DNA of 64,000 bases, from assembly GCF_001936255.1 (NCBI RefSeq), contig NZ_CP013704.1, forward strand, positions 842,834 to 906,833, read 5' to 3'. A program made the translations under genes and the position numbers. Of the stretch, positions 1 to 9,583 are shown piece after piece (position 1 is the stretch's first letter; every line of letters starts with the position of its first letter). The stretch comes from Borrelia anserina Es. GTDB lineage: Bacteria; Spirochaetota; Spirochaetia; Borreliales; Borreliaceae. The notes under the pieces were generated by a model that saw only the letters and a program-made list of their open reading frames with translations, had not been told where the DNA came from and did no database searches.

Positions 1-230
1 TTTTTAAGTGTAATTTTAGTTTAGAAATCTCTACACCTGGGATAAATAGGAAAATTAAGAGTGATAGAGAGTTTAAAATTTTTGAGGGTAGAAGAATTAA
101 GTTGATGTTAAATAATGATTTTGAAGAAGGCCTGATCTTAAAGGCAGATTCAGGTAGCTTTATTTTTAAGACAGATAATGAAGAAACAAGAATTCTTTAT
201 AGTGATGTTAAGAAGGCTAAATTATTGTGA
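1..230 (+). CDS. rimP: Ribosome maturation factor RimP, C-terminal part (gene runs off the left edge)
   Basis: An open frame beginning at base 3 runs to a TGA at 228-230 and encodes about 75 residues. It contains the family stretch '[10 protein letters not shown]' followed by a small C-terminal beta-barrel-like segment with 'GRRIKLML' and 'EEGLILKAD', as expected for RimP, which assists maturation of the 30S subunit. The 5' end lies outside the window. Its position directly before nusA and infB is the classic bacterial order rimP-nusA-infB-rbfA-truB, which strengthens the call. It is followed after 13 bases by nusA, whose ribosome binding site overlaps this stop codon, so the two are probably co-transcribed. 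Confidence 0.88.
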   Translation, partial: FKCNFSLEISTPGINRKIKSDREFKIFEGRRIKLMLNNDFEEGLILKADSGSFIFKTDNEETRILYSDVKKAKLL

Positions 231-243
231 AGGAGTCTTAAGT

Positions 244-1692
244 ATGATAAAGGGTACTGGTCAAATGATTTCCAATATTGCTAGTGAGCGTGGAATGAGC
301 GTGGATGCTATTCAAAAGACAGTTAAGGAATCTATAATAATAGCTTATAAGAAGTATTTTGGAACTAGTGATAATGCTTTTATTAAATTTGATGAAGATA
401 CTGGAGATTTAATAGTTTATTCTAAGAAGAAGGTTGTGGAGAAAGTACAAGACGATGTTCTTGAGATATTGAAGGAAGATGCTCAAGAATTTGAAGTTAT
501 GGGAGATGGATATGCATATATTGAGATTGATCCTAAGATTTTTGATAGGCTTTCAATTCAAGTTGCTAAGCAGAGAACTAAAAGTGATTTGCGAGGAATT
601 GAAGATAATGAACTTTACTTAGAATTTAAACACAAATTGCATAAGATTGTTATTGGTTATGTTCAGCAAAATAGGAATGGAGATCTCTATGTTAATCTTG
701 GGAGTACAGATGGTGTTATTCCTAAAAAATATCAATCCCCAAGGGAAGTTTATGGACTTAATGATAAAGTTCGAGTTCTTGTTTACAGTGTAAAGAAGGG
801 GAAAAATGGAATAGAGGTGATTTTATCAAGGACTCATCCTAGATTTATTGAAGAACTTCTTAGTCTTGAAATTCCCGAGATTGAAGAAGGTATTATTAAG
901 ATTCATAAGATAGTAAGGGATCCAGGTTATAGAACTAAGGTTGCTGTTTACTCTGAGAAAGAAGAGATTGATCCTGTAGGTCCTTGTATTGGACAAAAAG
1001 GAGTTAGGATTCAAGCATTAATTAAGGAACTTGAAGGCGAAAAAATAGATATTATTCCTTATTCTAAGGATATTAAAGAATTTATTAGAGATGCCTTGAC
1101 TCCTGCTAAGATAGATAATGTATATATTATTGATGAAACTTTGCATAAAGCTTTAGTAGTTGTTAGTGATGACCAACTTTCTCTTGCAATAGGTAAGATG
1201 GGACAGAATGTTAGACTTGCCAATAGACTTCTTGATTGGGCAATTGATGTTAAGACTAATAGTCAGTTTTCAGAGATGAAAGCAAGTGGAGAGTTTAAAC
1301 AAGAGACTGTTGAAATGTTTAACAAGATTATTCAGGATAATGTTCAGGAGGATGAATTTGAAGAAATAAACAAGATTAGTGAGCTTAAGATTCTTGATAG
1401 TGATATTGTTGATAAATTGATTGAGGCAGGTCTTGATGATATTGATAATTTTTTAGATGCTAATGAGGAAAATCTCTTTGAGTTAGGAATAAGTTATGAG
1501 AAGCAAGAGGAGATAAATAAAATATTAAAAGAAGGAATGGTGATAATTTCTAATGATGATGACTCTATTGAAGGCGTAAAAGATGAAGAGGAATTGCTTT
1601 GTCCTGAGTGTGGGGCTGTTATTAATGAAAATATGACTTTTTGTCCAGGTTGTAAGATAGGGCTTAGCTTTGAATTTGAAGAGGAGTGGTAG
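244..1692 (+). CDS. nusA: Transcription termination/antitermination factor NusA
   Basis: Binds RNA polymerase and nascent RNA and modulates pausing, termination and antitermination. The 482-residue product shows the NusA N-terminal domain, then an S1 domain ('GDLYVNLGSTDGVIP'), a KH1 domain with 'PVGPCIGQKGVRIQ' and a KH2 domain with 'LAIGKMGQNVRLA'. A helical acidic-repeat-like segment follows. The last 32 residues hold four cysteines as CPEC and CPGC pairs (residues 453-470), which looks like a small zinc ribbon and is not part of the standard E. coli NusA layout. The ATG at 244 is chosen because GAAGGAG stands 8-14 bases upstream. An in-frame ATG at 178 lies inside rimP and would add 22 residues unlike the family. 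infB starts right after the stop. Confidence 0.95.
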   Translation: MIKGTGQMISNIASERGMSVDAIQKTVKESIIIAYKKYFGTSDNAFIKFDEDTGDLIVYSKKKVVEKVQDDVLEILKEDAQEFEVMGDGYAYIEIDPKIFDRLSIQVAKQRTKSDLRGIEDNELYLEFKHKLHKIVIGYVQQNRNGDLYVNLGSTDGVIPKKYQSPREVYGLNDKVRVLVYSVKKGKNGIEVILSRTHPRFIEELLSLEIPEIEEGIIKIHKIVRDPGYRTKVAVYSEKEEIDPVGPCIGQKGVRIQALIKELEGEKIDIIPYSKDIKEFIRDALTPAKIDNVYIIDETLHKALVVVSDDQLSLAIGKMGQNVRLANRLLDWAIDVKTNSQFSEMKASGEFKQETVEMFNKIIQDNVQEDEFEEINKISELKILDSDIVDKLIEAGLDDIDNFLDANEENLFELGISYEKQEEINKILKEGMVIISNDDDSIEGVKDEEELLCPECGAVINENMTFCPGCKIGLSFEFEEEW

Positions 1693-1693
1693 T

Positions 1694-4141
1694 TTGTCAA
1701 AAAGTATTGATGATAATTGTAATGAAGATGAAAAGAAGATTAAAGTTGTTAAATTACGAAAGAAGGTAGTAAAGGTTGTAGCCCATACTGATAACAATTT
1801 AGATAAATCCAAGAATGGTCTTGTTGGACCCTCAAATTCATTGAGTAATCAAACTTCTAATAGGAGGTACTCTTCTGGCAGTAAAGACAGGGGAGGGGTG
1901 AAGTCTTCTTTTGTGCGTGGAGATAAAGATATTACTGGAAGTCAGATCCAGCAACAGCAGGGTAGTAGAGGATCTTTCAATAAAAATTATGCTCAAAGCA
2001 GAGATAATAGGAGGTACTCTTCTGGCAGTAAAGACAGGGGAGGGGTGAAGTCTTCTTTTGTGCGTGGAGATAAAGATATTACTGGAAGTCAGATCCAGCA
2101 ACAGCAGGGTAGTAGAGGATCTTTCAATAAAAATTATGCTCAGAGTAGTGGTTCTCATACATTTAGACGAGTAATAAGGGCTAAAGTAGTTTCTAGTGTT
2201 GCGATATCGCCTTCTGATTCTGATAACAAGGGCCTTAATAGGAAGCTTGGAGAAAAGAAGAAGCAACAACAGGAGAGTCAAAAGGGGTATAAGAGGAAAA
2301 AGGAAGAGATTGAGAGTCAAACAATAGAACAAAAAGTTTTTGAGCAGCTTCAGAAGAAGAAAAAAGAAAATCTAGCAAATCCAATTCCTAAGTCAATTGA
2401 TATTATGGGAGCTATTACTGTTGCTGAACTTGCAAAAAAAATGAATTTAAAGTCCTCAGACTTGATTTATAAATTGATGACTTTGGGTGTGATGGCAACT
2501 ATTAATGAGAAGATTGATGCTGATACTGCTACTATTCTAGTTGAAGAATATGGGTCTAGAGTGAATGTTGTATCAATCTATGATGAAACAGTTATAGAGA
2601 TGGAAGAAGATGATGAGAGTAAGATGATTGCAAAGCCTCCTATTATTACAATAATGGGACATGTTGATCATGGAAAGACTAGGCTTCTATCAGTGTTGCG
2701 AAATATTGATATAAATAAAACTGAGTTTGGGGGGATTACACAACATATTGGTGCTTATACTATTAATTATAATGATCATGAAATAACATTTTTAGACACT
2801 CCGGGACATGAAGCTTTTACGATGATGAGAAGTCGAGGAGCACAAGTTACAGATATTGTTGTCCTTGTTGTTTCTGCTGTGGATGGAGTAATGCCACAGA
2901 CTGTCGAGGCTATTAATCATGCAAAGGATGCAAAAGTACCTATTATTGTTGCAATCAATAAGGTTGATTTGCCAGATTCGAATTTGGATAGAGTTAAACA
3001 TCAGCTTTCAGAGTATGATTTGATTCCTGAAGATTGGGGTGGACATACAATTTTTGTTGCAATTTCAGCTCTTAAAAATATTGGTATTACTGATCTTCTT
3101 GATATGATTATTCTGCAATCTGAAGTAATGTCATTGAAGGCAAATCCAACTAAAAGGGCTATTGGTAGGGTTCTTGATGCTAGAATTGACATGGGTAGAG
3201 GAATAGTTTGTTCTGTTATAATTGAGGATGGAACTCTTTCTATAGGAGATTCTTTTGTTGGAGGAATTTATCATGGTAAGGTGAGAGCATTAATTAATGA
3301 GAGAGGAATATCTGTTAAGAGTGTTGGTCCTGCAAAGGCTATTAGTGTTTTAGGTTTTTCAGCAATTCCTCAGGCTGGTGATCCTTTCCAGGTTACAAAG
3401 ACAGAAAAAGAAGCTAAATTAATTAGTGCTAAGAGACAAGATCTTAGAAAATATGAAGATGCTAAAAATGTAAAAAAAGTTACTATGTCAAATCTTTATG
3501 ATTCAATCAAGGATGGAGAACTTAAAGAACTTAAGATAATTTTAAAAGCAGATGTGCAGGGTTCTGTTGAGGCTTTAAAGCATTCTCTTGAAAAATTAAC
3601 TAACAGTGAGATTAGAGTGAAAGTTATTCATTCATCGGTAGGAGCAATAACAGAAACTGATATTGATTTTGCAGCAGCAAGTGAGGCAATTATTGTTGGT
3701 TTTCATGTACGACCTACGGCCAAAGCGCAATTGTTGGCTAATCAAGAAAAAGTTGAGATTAGAAAATATAATATCATTTATGATGCAATTAATGATATTA
3801 GATCAGTTCTTGAGGGCATGTTGGAGCCAGATATTGAACAGCAATTTATTGGATTTGCTGAAGTTCGTGCTGTTATTAGTATTCCTAGGGTTGGAGTGGT
3901 GGCTGGATGTTATGTTTCACAGGGATGTATAAAACGGGATTCTATAACTAATGTTATGCGAGAAGGAGTTCAGGTACATTCTGGTAAAATTTTCTCATTA
4001 AAGCGCTTTAAAGAAGATGTTAAGGAAGTTAATGCACAATATGAGTGTGGAATTATGATTGATAATTATTTTGATATTAAGGAAGGAGATATCATTGAGG
4101 CATTTGAAATTAAACAAATAAAGAGATGCTTTAGGTTTTAA
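1694..4141 (+). CDS. infB: Translation initiation factor IF-2
   Basis: GTPase that brings initiator tRNA to the ribosome. About 815 residues. The N-terminal region (residues 1-230) is basic, low in complexity and contains a duplicated 49-residue block. It is followed by an IF2-N domain ('[10 protein letters not shown]'), then the G domain with G1 'GHVDHGKT' (about residue 322), 'DTPGHEAF' and 'NKVD', and domains II to IV to the C terminus. The start is taken as TTG at 1694, which has GAGGAG five to ten bases upstream and lies two bases after the nusA stop. An ATG at 1670 in the same frame lies inside nusA and has no good binding site. Co-transcribed with nusA and rbfA. Confidence 0.95.
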   Translation: MSKSIDDNCNEDEKKIKVVKLRKKVVKVVAHTDNNLDKSKNGLVGPSNSLSNQTSNRRYSSGSKDRGGVKSSFVRGDKDITGSQIQQQQGSRGSFNKNYAQSRDNRRYSSGSKDRGGVKSSFVRGDKDITGSQIQQQQGSRGSFNKNYAQSSGSHTFRRVIRAKVVSSVAISPSDSDNKGLNRKLGEKKKQQQESQKGYKRKKEEIESQTIEQKVFEQLQKKKKENLANPIPKSIDIMGAITVAELAKKMNLKSSDLIYKLMTLGVMATINEKIDADTATILVEEYGSRVNVVSIYDETVIEMEEDDESKMIAKPPIITIMGHVDHGKTRLLSVLRNIDINKTEFGGITQHIGAYTINYNDHEITFLDTPGHEAFTMMRSRGAQVTDIVVLVVSAVDGVMPQTVEAINHAKDAKVPIIVAINKVDLPDSNLDRVKHQLSEYDLIPEDWGGHTIFVAISALKNIGITDLLDMIILQSEVMSLKANPTKRAIGRVLDARIDMGRGIVCSVIIEDGTLSIGDSFVGGIYHGKVRALINERGISVKSVGPAKAISVLGFSAIPQAGDPFQVTKTEKEAKLISAKRQDLRKYEDAKNVKKVTMSNLYDSIKDGELKELKIILKADVQGSVEALKHSLEKLTNSEIRVKVIHSSVGAITETDIDFAAASEAIIVGFHVRPTAKAQLLANQEKVEIRKYNIIYDAINDIRSVLEGMLEPDIEQQFIGFAEVRAVISIPRVGVVAGCYVSQGCIKRDSITNVMREGVQVHSGKIFSLKRFKEDVKEVNAQYECGIMIDNYFDIKEGDIIEAFEIKQIKRCFRF
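1859..2152 (+). repeat. Two tandem in-frame copies of a 147-bp unit inside infB
   Basis: The unit starting at 1859 recurs at 2006. The first ~137 bases of each copy are identical at every position I compared, and the last few bases of the two units differ. The period of 147 is 49 codons, so the reading frame is kept and the IF2 N-terminal linker is lengthened by one unit (about residues 56-153). Each unit encodes a Gly, Ser, Arg, Lys and Gln-rich stretch with '[10 protein letters not shown]'. Identity at silent positions points to a recent duplication. Confidence 0.95.
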
Positions 4142-4165
4142 GCATTTGCTTTATTGTCGTTATTT

Positions 4166-4525
4166 ATGGAAAAGAAGATAAAAAAATCAAAACTCGAAAG
4201 TTTATTAGTTCAAGAGATTGGTAATTTAATAGTAACAAGGGTTATTAAAGATCCCAGGGTGCATGAATTCTTAACTGTTGTGAGGGTTGAACTTTCAAAT
4301 GATTTAATAAATGCTAAGGTATTTATTGGTTCTATTAAAGAAGGTTCATCTCTTGATAATGCTGTTAAAGCGTTAAATAATGCCAAAGGATTTATTCAAG
4401 GAAAGATTGTTAAACGTATTAGAATTAAAAATACTCCAAAATTAAATTTTTTAAGAGATAATACTATTTCTAAAGCTTTTTATATTAATAAAATAATTGA
4501 AAATTTGAATATTGGTGAAGAATAG
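4166..4525 (+). CDS. rbfA: Ribosome-binding factor A
   Basis: Small KH-fold protein needed for late 30S maturation and 16S rRNA 5'-end processing. The 119-residue product has the family pattern: a basic N terminus, '[13 protein letters not shown]', the 'KDPRV' turn, '[16 protein letters not shown]', a helix with 'ALNNAKGFI' and the end '[17 protein letters not shown]'. Two starts are possible, TTG at 4154 and ATG at 4166. ATG is preferred because neither has a clear Shine-Dalgarno sequence. It sits 24 bases after infB and 9 bases before truB in the conserved order. Confidence 0.92.
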   Translation: MEKKIKKSKLESLLVQEIGNLIVTRVIKDPRVHEFLTVVRVELSNDLINAKVFIGSIKEGSSLDNAVKALNNAKGFIQGKIVKRIRIKNTPKLNFLRDNTISKAFYINKIIENLNIGEE

Positions 4526-4534
4526 TAGAGTTTA

Positions 4535-5380
4535 ATGAATGGAATTATTTTATTAAATAAGAGAATTGGAATAACTTCTTGTGATGCTCTCTTTCCTTTA
4601 AAGAGATATTTTTCTAAAAGCCGAGTTGGGCATACAGGTACTCTTGATAAGTTTGCAAGTGGTCTTTTAGTTGTTCTAGTTGGCAAATGTACTAAACTTT
4701 CGAATTATATTACATCTTTAGACAAAGAATATATATCAGAGTTTGAGTTTGGAATTGAAACTGATACTCTTGATCCTAATGGTAAAATAGTAAATACGAC
4801 ATCTTATATTCCTAGTTTTGAAGAGCTAAGGCTTGGTATTAAATCTTTTATAGGTGAAATTGATCAAATTCCACCTAAGTTTTCTTCAGTGCATGTTAAA
4901 GGAAAAAGGGCTTATAAGTTGGCTCTTAATGGGGACTCTTTCAGTCTTCAGCCTAGAAAGGTTACTATACATGATATTCAGATCTTGAGTTATAGTGTTG
5001 ATTTGCGTATTTTGAAGCTAAAAATAAAATGTTCTAAAGGAACGTATGTTAGAAGCATAGCAAGAGATTTATCATTGGCTTTAGGATCATTTGCTTATGT
5101 TAAGACCCTTGAAAGAGTTAAAATTGGCGATTTTAGATTAGATAATGCTTGTTCTTGTGAGGATTTCAATAGTAATTCTTTGATAAGTGTAGGATCTTTA
5201 GGACTTTTCGAAAAAATTTATGTTGATAATGGCTTGATTAAGCCTATTCGAAATGGTGTTTATGTTAATATTGTGATCAATGTTGGCGAGTTTAAGATTT
5301 TGAAATCTGAAAGTGAGGAAGTATTAGCAGTAATTTGTGGCATTGGTTTGAATAAGTATAAGTATATTATTATTTTTTGA
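4535..5380 (+). CDS. truB: tRNA pseudouridine-55 synthase TruB
   Basis: Makes pseudouridine 55 in the T-loop of tRNAs. The 281-residue product contains the catalytic region 'GHTGTLDKFASGLL' with the conserved Asp, 'FSSVHVKGKRAYKLA' and 'KCSKGTYVRSIARDL', all diagnostic of the family. The ATG lies 9 bases after the rbfA stop. This is the last gene of the rimP-nusA-infB-rbfA-truB block. Its TGA overlaps by one base with an ATG opening a 25-codon frame, described separately. Confidence 0.94.
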   Translation: MNGIILLNKRIGITSCDALFPLKRYFSKSRVGHTGTLDKFASGLLVVLVGKCTKLSNYITSLDKEYISEFEFGIETDTLDPNGKIVNTTSYIPSFEELRLGIKSFIGEIDQIPPKFSSVHVKGKRAYKLALNGDSFSLQPRKVTIHDIQILSYSVDLRILKLKIKCSKGTYVRSIARDLSLALGSFAYVKTLERVKIGDFRLDNACSCEDFNSNSLISVGSLGLFEKIYVDNGLIKPIRNGVYVNIVINVGEFKILKSESEEVLAVICGIGLNKYKYIIIF

Positions 5381-5457
5381 TGTTTAATTTCCGAAAAGTA
5401 GTGAGTCTATTATTTCTTATTGCAGTACTTTTTACAATTATAGAAATTTTTTTGTAG
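5380..5457 (+). CDS. Possible 25-residue hydrophobic peptide coupled to truB
   Basis: An ATG shares one base with the truB stop (TGATG) and opens a 25-codon frame ending in TAG. The product starts 'MFNFRKVV' and continues as one hydrophobic helix with a single Glu near the end, so it would be a one-pass membrane peptide with a basic cytoplasmic end. The stop-start overlap is typical of translational coupling. Nothing in the sequence identifies a function and chance is not excluded at this length. It is the only plausible coding content between truB and the rpsO promoter. Confidence 0.3.
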   Translation: MFNFRKVVSLLFLIAVLFTIIEIFL

Positions 5458-5553
5458 GAAAATGTTTAATATGTTAGGATTACGATTGATAATTAGCTTG
5501 GTTGATATGAGAGGTAGTTTATGCAACTTGAGAAAAAAGTCTTTGATTTGTTT

Positions 5554-5582
5554 TTGTTATTTGCATAAAAAAATATTATAAT
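5554..5582 (+). promoter_or_regulatory. Sigma-70-type promoter for rpsO-pnp
   Basis: TTGTTA at 5554-5559 and TATAAT at 5577-5582 are separated by exactly 17 bases, the best spacing for the housekeeping sigma factor. It lies about 75 bases before the rpsO start, which leaves room for a leader, and in many bacteria the rpsO leader is a control region for S15. No clear terminator hairpin was seen between truB and this site. Confidence 0.6.
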
Positions 5583-5655
5583 TTACTTTAAGTATTTTAA
5601 TTATAGCAAGAGGGTCTATTTTAGGCTTTGTTATGATGGTATAGGAGTCATTTTT

Positions 5656-5922
5656 ATGATTAGTAAAGAGCAAAAACAAAGAATAATTGTAGAATTTGGG
5701 AAAAATTCAAATGATACAGGTTCAGTTGAAGTGCAAATAGCGTTAATTACAGATAGAATAAAGTATTTGACAGAGCATTTGCGGATCAATAAAAAGGATC
5801 ATAGCTCTAAAAGAGGTTTATTAAAGTTGGTCGGGCAGAGAAGGAATTTGTTAAGGTATTATCAGAAAAAAGATTTAGAAGCTTACAGAACCTTAATAGC
5901 TAAACTTGGACTTAGAAAATAA
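5656..5922 (+). CDS. rpsO: 30S ribosomal protein uS15
   Basis: Primary 16S-binding protein of the small-subunit platform. It has 88 residues, the usual length, and family motifs '[12 protein letters not shown]', '[16 protein letters not shown]', '[12 protein letters not shown]' and 'LIAKLGLRK'. The ATG has TAGGAG upstream. pnp follows with its start 13 bases after the rpsO stop, the common rpsO-pnp pairing, so one transcript from the promoter at 5554-5582 is expected. Confidence 0.97.
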   Translation: MISKEQKQRIIVEFGKNSNDTGSVEVQIALITDRIKYLTEHLRINKKDHSSKRGLLKLVGQRRNLLRYYQKKDLEAYRTLIAKLGLRK

Positions 5923-5935
5923 TAAGGGGTTAATT

Positions 5936-8065
5936 TTGAGAAAAATTTTGAAGTTGAAAGTAGGAAGAGAAGATTTAGTTTTAGAAACAGGATTATTGGC
6001 TAAGCAAGCAAATGGTGCAGTTCTTGCTACTTATGGCGGTTCTACTGTTCTTGCTACGGTCTGTTGTTCAGATTCATTTCGTGAAGGTTTGGATTTTGTC
6101 CCTTTATCTGTTGAGTATAATGAGAAGTATTATGCTGCTGGAAAGATTCCTGGGGGATTTATTAAAAGAGAAGGTAAACCAAAAGATAAGGAAGTGCTTG
6201 TTTCTAGATTAATAGATAGGCCTATGAGACCACTTTTTGATAAAAGATTTGGTAGAGAAATTCAGGTTGTTCCGACGACTTTATCTACAGATCAGATGAA
6301 CCCTCCTGATATTGTTGGGATGAATGCTGCTTTTGCGGCAGTTTTTTTGTCAGATATTCCGTTTAATGGTCCAATTGCGGCTGTTAGGATGGCTTACTTA
6401 AATAATGAGTTTATAGTAAATCCTTCTTTTGATGAGATACAAAATTCGATTTTGGATATTGTTGTTGCCGGAAGTTTAGATGGTATTACAATGGTTGAAG
6501 GTGGTGCTAATGAGGTTAGTGAGGAAGTGTTACTTTCTGCAATAGATGAAGCTTATGAGTACATTAAACAAATTTGTAATCTTCAAAAAGAATTTTTATT
6601 TGTAATCGGTGAAAGAGAGAAATTGCCACTTGCTTATGAAGAGAAGGTGTTTGAATTTAAGAATGAACTTAAAGATTTAATTTACTCTGAACTTAAGGAT
6701 GCTTGTTTTGTAAAGGGTAAGCTTAATAGAGATAAGGCCATAAGATTAGTTAAACAGAAAGCTTATGAGCATTTTTCTTCTATGGATCAGATAAATGAAG
6801 AGAATGAAGCTCTTTTTTATAAAGCTTGTGCTGATTTTGAGCAAGAAATTGTTAGAAGATCAATCCTTGAGAATAATTTTAGGACTGATGGGCGCGCTCC
6901 TACACAGATAAGAGATATTTTTGCTGAAGTTGATCTTTTAAAGAGAACACATGGTTCGGCTCTTTTTACAAGAGGTGAGACCCAAGCATTGGCTGTAACG
7001 ACTTTAGGAACAAGTATTGATGAGCAAATAATGGATGATATTGATGGTGATAAGCGTCTTAATTTTATGCTTCATTATAATTTTCCTCCGTTTTCTGTTG
7101 GTGAGACAGGTAGACTTATGACTGGTAGGCGTGAAATTGGGCATGGACATTTAGCCCAAAGATCTTTGGAAGCTATGTTACCTAAGAAAGATGATTTTCC
7201 ATATACTATTAGGGTAGTATCTGAAATATTAGAATCAAATGGTTCATCATCAATGGCTACGGTATGTTCTGGAAGTATGTCTTTAATGGCTGCTGGGGTT
7301 CCTGTTAAGGAGCAGGTGGCAGGAATAGCTATGGGACTTGTTAGTGATGGTAATAAGTATGTGATTTTAAGTGATATTCTTGGAGAAGAGGATCATTTGG
7401 GTGATATGGATTTTAAAGTTGCAGGTACTAAAAATGGTATCACTGGTTTTCAGATGGATATTAAGATTTCAAACGTTACTAAACAGTTAATGAAGGATGC
7501 TCTTGAACAGGCACGAATTGGGAGAATGCATATTTTATCTGTTATGAATTCTGTGATTTCAAAATCAAGAGATGATATTTCTGTTAATGCTCCTAAGATT
7601 CTTCAGTTGCAAATTGATATTGATAAAATTTCTCTTGTTATTGGGTCTACTGGCAAGACAGTTAAAGCAATTACGGATGAGTTTGAAGTCAGGGTTCAAA
7701 TTGAGCAGGATGGTAAAATTACTCTTTTTGGAATTGATAGCTTAAAGATGCAAAAGGCTAAGGCAAAGATAGAGAGTATTGTCAGGGAACCTAAAATAGG
7801 TGAGGTTTATGAAGGAATTGTTAAGAAAGTTAATAGTTTTGGAGCTTTCATTGAACTTACTCCTATTAAGGAGGGATTTTTAAGTAATCGATTAAGATCA
7901 AGAAATGATAGATATGGTGATATGAGACATTCTAGATATGGTAGAGATGGTAGGAATACATTTGGTGTTCGGCCTCCAAGGTTAGAAGAGGGACAAATTG
8001 TTAAGGTTAGGATATCTGATATCGATAAGTTTGGTAAGATTGAGCTTGAATTGGTTAGAGATTAA
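5936..8065 (+). CDS. pnp: Polyribonucleotide nucleotidyltransferase (PNPase)
   Basis: Phosphorolytic 3'-5' exoribonuclease. About 709 residues with two RNase PH domains ('[11 protein letters not shown]', '[11 protein letters not shown]', '[13 protein letters not shown]', 'FTRGETQAL', '[10 protein letters not shown]'), a KH domain ('[12 protein letters not shown]') and an S1 domain. The TTG at 5936 with AAGGGG before it is chosen. An ATG at 5906 lies inside rpsO in another frame and adds 10 unrelated residues. The S1 domain is unusual: after 'GFLSNRL' a stretch of about 30 residues rich in Arg, Gly, Tyr and Asp (residues 653-682) is inserted before '[15 protein letters not shown]'. Confidence 0.96.
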   Translation: MRKILKLKVGREDLVLETGLLAKQANGAVLATYGGSTVLATVCCSDSFREGLDFVPLSVEYNEKYYAAGKIPGGFIKREGKPKDKEVLVSRLIDRPMRPLFDKRFGREIQVVPTTLSTDQMNPPDIVGMNAAFAAVFLSDIPFNGPIAAVRMAYLNNEFIVNPSFDEIQNSILDIVVAGSLDGITMVEGGANEVSEEVLLSAIDEAYEYIKQICNLQKEFLFVIGEREKLPLAYEEKVFEFKNELKDLIYSELKDACFVKGKLNRDKAIRLVKQKAYEHFSSMDQINEENEALFYKACADFEQEIVRRSILENNFRTDGRAPTQIRDIFAEVDLLKRTHGSALFTRGETQALAVTTLGTSIDEQIMDDIDGDKRLNFMLHYNFPPFSVGETGRLMTGRREIGHGHLAQRSLEAMLPKKDDFPYTIRVVSEILESNGSSSMATVCSGSMSLMAAGVPVKEQVAGIAMGLVSDGNKYVILSDILGEEDHLGDMDFKVAGTKNGITGFQMDIKISNVTKQLMKDALEQARIGRMHILSVMNSVISKSRDDISVNAPKILQLQIDIDKISLVIGSTGKTVKAITDEFEVRVQIEQDGKITLFGIDSLKMQKAKAKIESIVREPKIGEVYEGIVKKVNSFGAFIELTPIKEGFLSNRLRSRNDRYGDMRHSRYGRDGRNTFGVRPPRLEEGQIVKVRISDIDKFGKIELELVRD

Positions 8066-8071
8066 ATTATT

Positions 8072-9583
8072 ATGAAATTTGTAGATCATATAAATATTAT
8101 TTTTAAAAATAAGCTTATTTTTGTGAGCTTATTTTTATTTTTCTCATGTCTGACTAGTAGAGATTCTGATTTATCTCTTGATTTTGTCGATGGTATTCAA
8201 GAGTCAAATGTTGATGAACTTGATACTGATGGGTTAAATATTGATAAAAGAACTTATTTGTTAGGTCTTGACGATGATGAATCTTTTTTCTTAAGTGATG
8301 CTTTCTTAAAAGAGGATAATCCTTATTTTAAAAGTGCTAAGGAGAGTTATGCCCAAAAAAATTTTGGCATGACCAATTATTATTTGAGTAAAATAGTAGC
8401 TGATGAGAAAAGTTATTGTAAGGAATTAGTTGCTAAAACTAATTTGTTTTTTGGTTATGTGAATTATAGTATTGGTGCTTATGATCTTGCTGAATATAAC
8501 TTTGATAATTTTTTAAAGAATTATAAATATTCTCATGCTAGTCTTAGGGTTGCTGAACTGAAATATTTTGTCAAAGATAGGATAGGTGCAATCTCTGCAT
8601 TAAAGGAGGTTAATCAAGCTTCTCTTAAGTCAGACTATGATCTAGGAATTTATAATTTCTTGAATAATAAATTTGGAATAAATTATTTAAATTTAGAGGC
8701 TTTAGGATTTTTGGATAACAGTGTTTTTGATATGTTTATTTTAGGGAGTAATATTTTTGTTTCAAACATATTTGGTGGTCTTTTAAGATATGATGTTACG
8801 AATAATGAGTATAAGATTTATGTTAAAGATAAGAAAAGTATTGTTTTAAATGGATTTAGAGGGTTTGCAGAGTGTAAAGGAATTGTATATATTGGTGGAA
8901 ATAATGCTCTTTATTATATTGATGATTTGGAGGGTCCCATCAAACAAGTTAGGATACCTGCAAAAGTTAACTTAGGTAGTCTACAGGTTTTGCTGGGTGT
9001 CGAAGATGGAGTTTTTGTTGGTACTTTAAATTCTGGATTATGGTTTTATTCTGATATGGATAAGTGGACTTATATTGAGCTTGGTTCTAATAAGATATCA
9101 TCACTATATTTAGATGAGCAAAAAAATTTATTATTTGTAGGAACGATGGATAAGGCTATTTATAGCGTTGATTTGACTGATTTTAGTAATGTTAGGCATT
9201 TAAATTTTTTTAGTAAGACAGAGAATGAAAAAAATATCAATTTTGTAAAGAAGCAAGATGGTGATTATTATGTTGGAACTTATGGGGGTGGTCTTTTTAG
9301 GTTGAATTTGGATAATTATACATATGTAAAATATGGAGTTGAAAATGATCTTAGTATTGGGTATTTTCTTGATATGGAGATTAGGAATGATAAATTATTA
9401 TTTGCAACTTTTGAGCATGGTCTATTAATTTATGATACGGTTAATGATAATTGGGATTATTTAGGTCCTGAGGATGGGCTTATTAGTTTGAATTTAGTAA
9501 AAGTTTTAAGTTTTGACGATTATGTTGTACTTGGCACTCTAAATAATGGTTTGGTTTTTATAGATGAGGGTATTAAGAAATAG
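8072..9583 (+). CDS. Predicted beta-propeller lipoprotein
   Basis: A 503-residue protein beginning with a basic, hydrophobic leader ending 'LFLFFSC', a plausible spirochaetal lipobox with the lipidated Cys near residue 25. An acidic linker and helical repeats (around residues 80-200, TPR-like in character) come next. The second half repeats short strands such as 'VFVGTLNSGLWFYSD', 'LLFVGTMDKAIYSVD', 'YYVGTYGGGLFRLN' and 'LLFATFEHGLLIYD', the pattern of propeller blades of the two-component-regulator-propeller type. It starts 7 bases after pnp and overlaps the next gene, an LptF/G-type permease, by 20 bases, so a role in the envelope is likely. Precise function is unknown. Confidence 0.75.
   Translation: MKFVDHINIIFKNKLIFVSLFLFFSCLTSRDSDLSLDFVDGIQESNVDELDTDGLNIDKRTYLLGLDDDESFFLSDAFLKEDNPYFKSAKESYAQKNFGMTNYYLSKIVADEKSYCKELVAKTNLFFGYVNYSIGAYDLAEYNFDNFLKNYKYSHASLRVAELKYFVKDRIGAISALKEVNQASLKSDYDLGIYNFLNNKFGINYLNLEALGFLDNSVFDMFILGSNIFVSNIFGGLLRYDVTNNEYKIYVKDKKSIVLNGFRGFAECKGIVYIGGNNALYYIDDLEGPIKQVRIPAKVNLGSLQVLLGVEDGVFVGTLNSGLWFYSDMDKWTYIELGSNKISSLYLDEQKNLLFVGTMDKAIYSVDLTDFSNVRHLNFFSKTENEKNINFVKKQDGDYYVGTYGGGLFRLNLDNYTYVKYGVENDLSIGYFLDMEIRNDKLLFATFEHGLLIYDTVNDNWDYLGPEDGLISLNLVKVLSFDDYVVLGTLNNGLVFIDEGIKK

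Noticed and set aside
1838..2332. 164-codon minus-strand frame opposite the infB repeat
   Set aside because: Antisense of the duplicated infB region; the product is low in complexity and repeats because infB does. No binding site.
5462..5581. Second short frame (39 codons) between truB and rpsO
   Set aside because: No binding site, no coherent hydrophobic or charged pattern, and it runs into the rpsO promoter.
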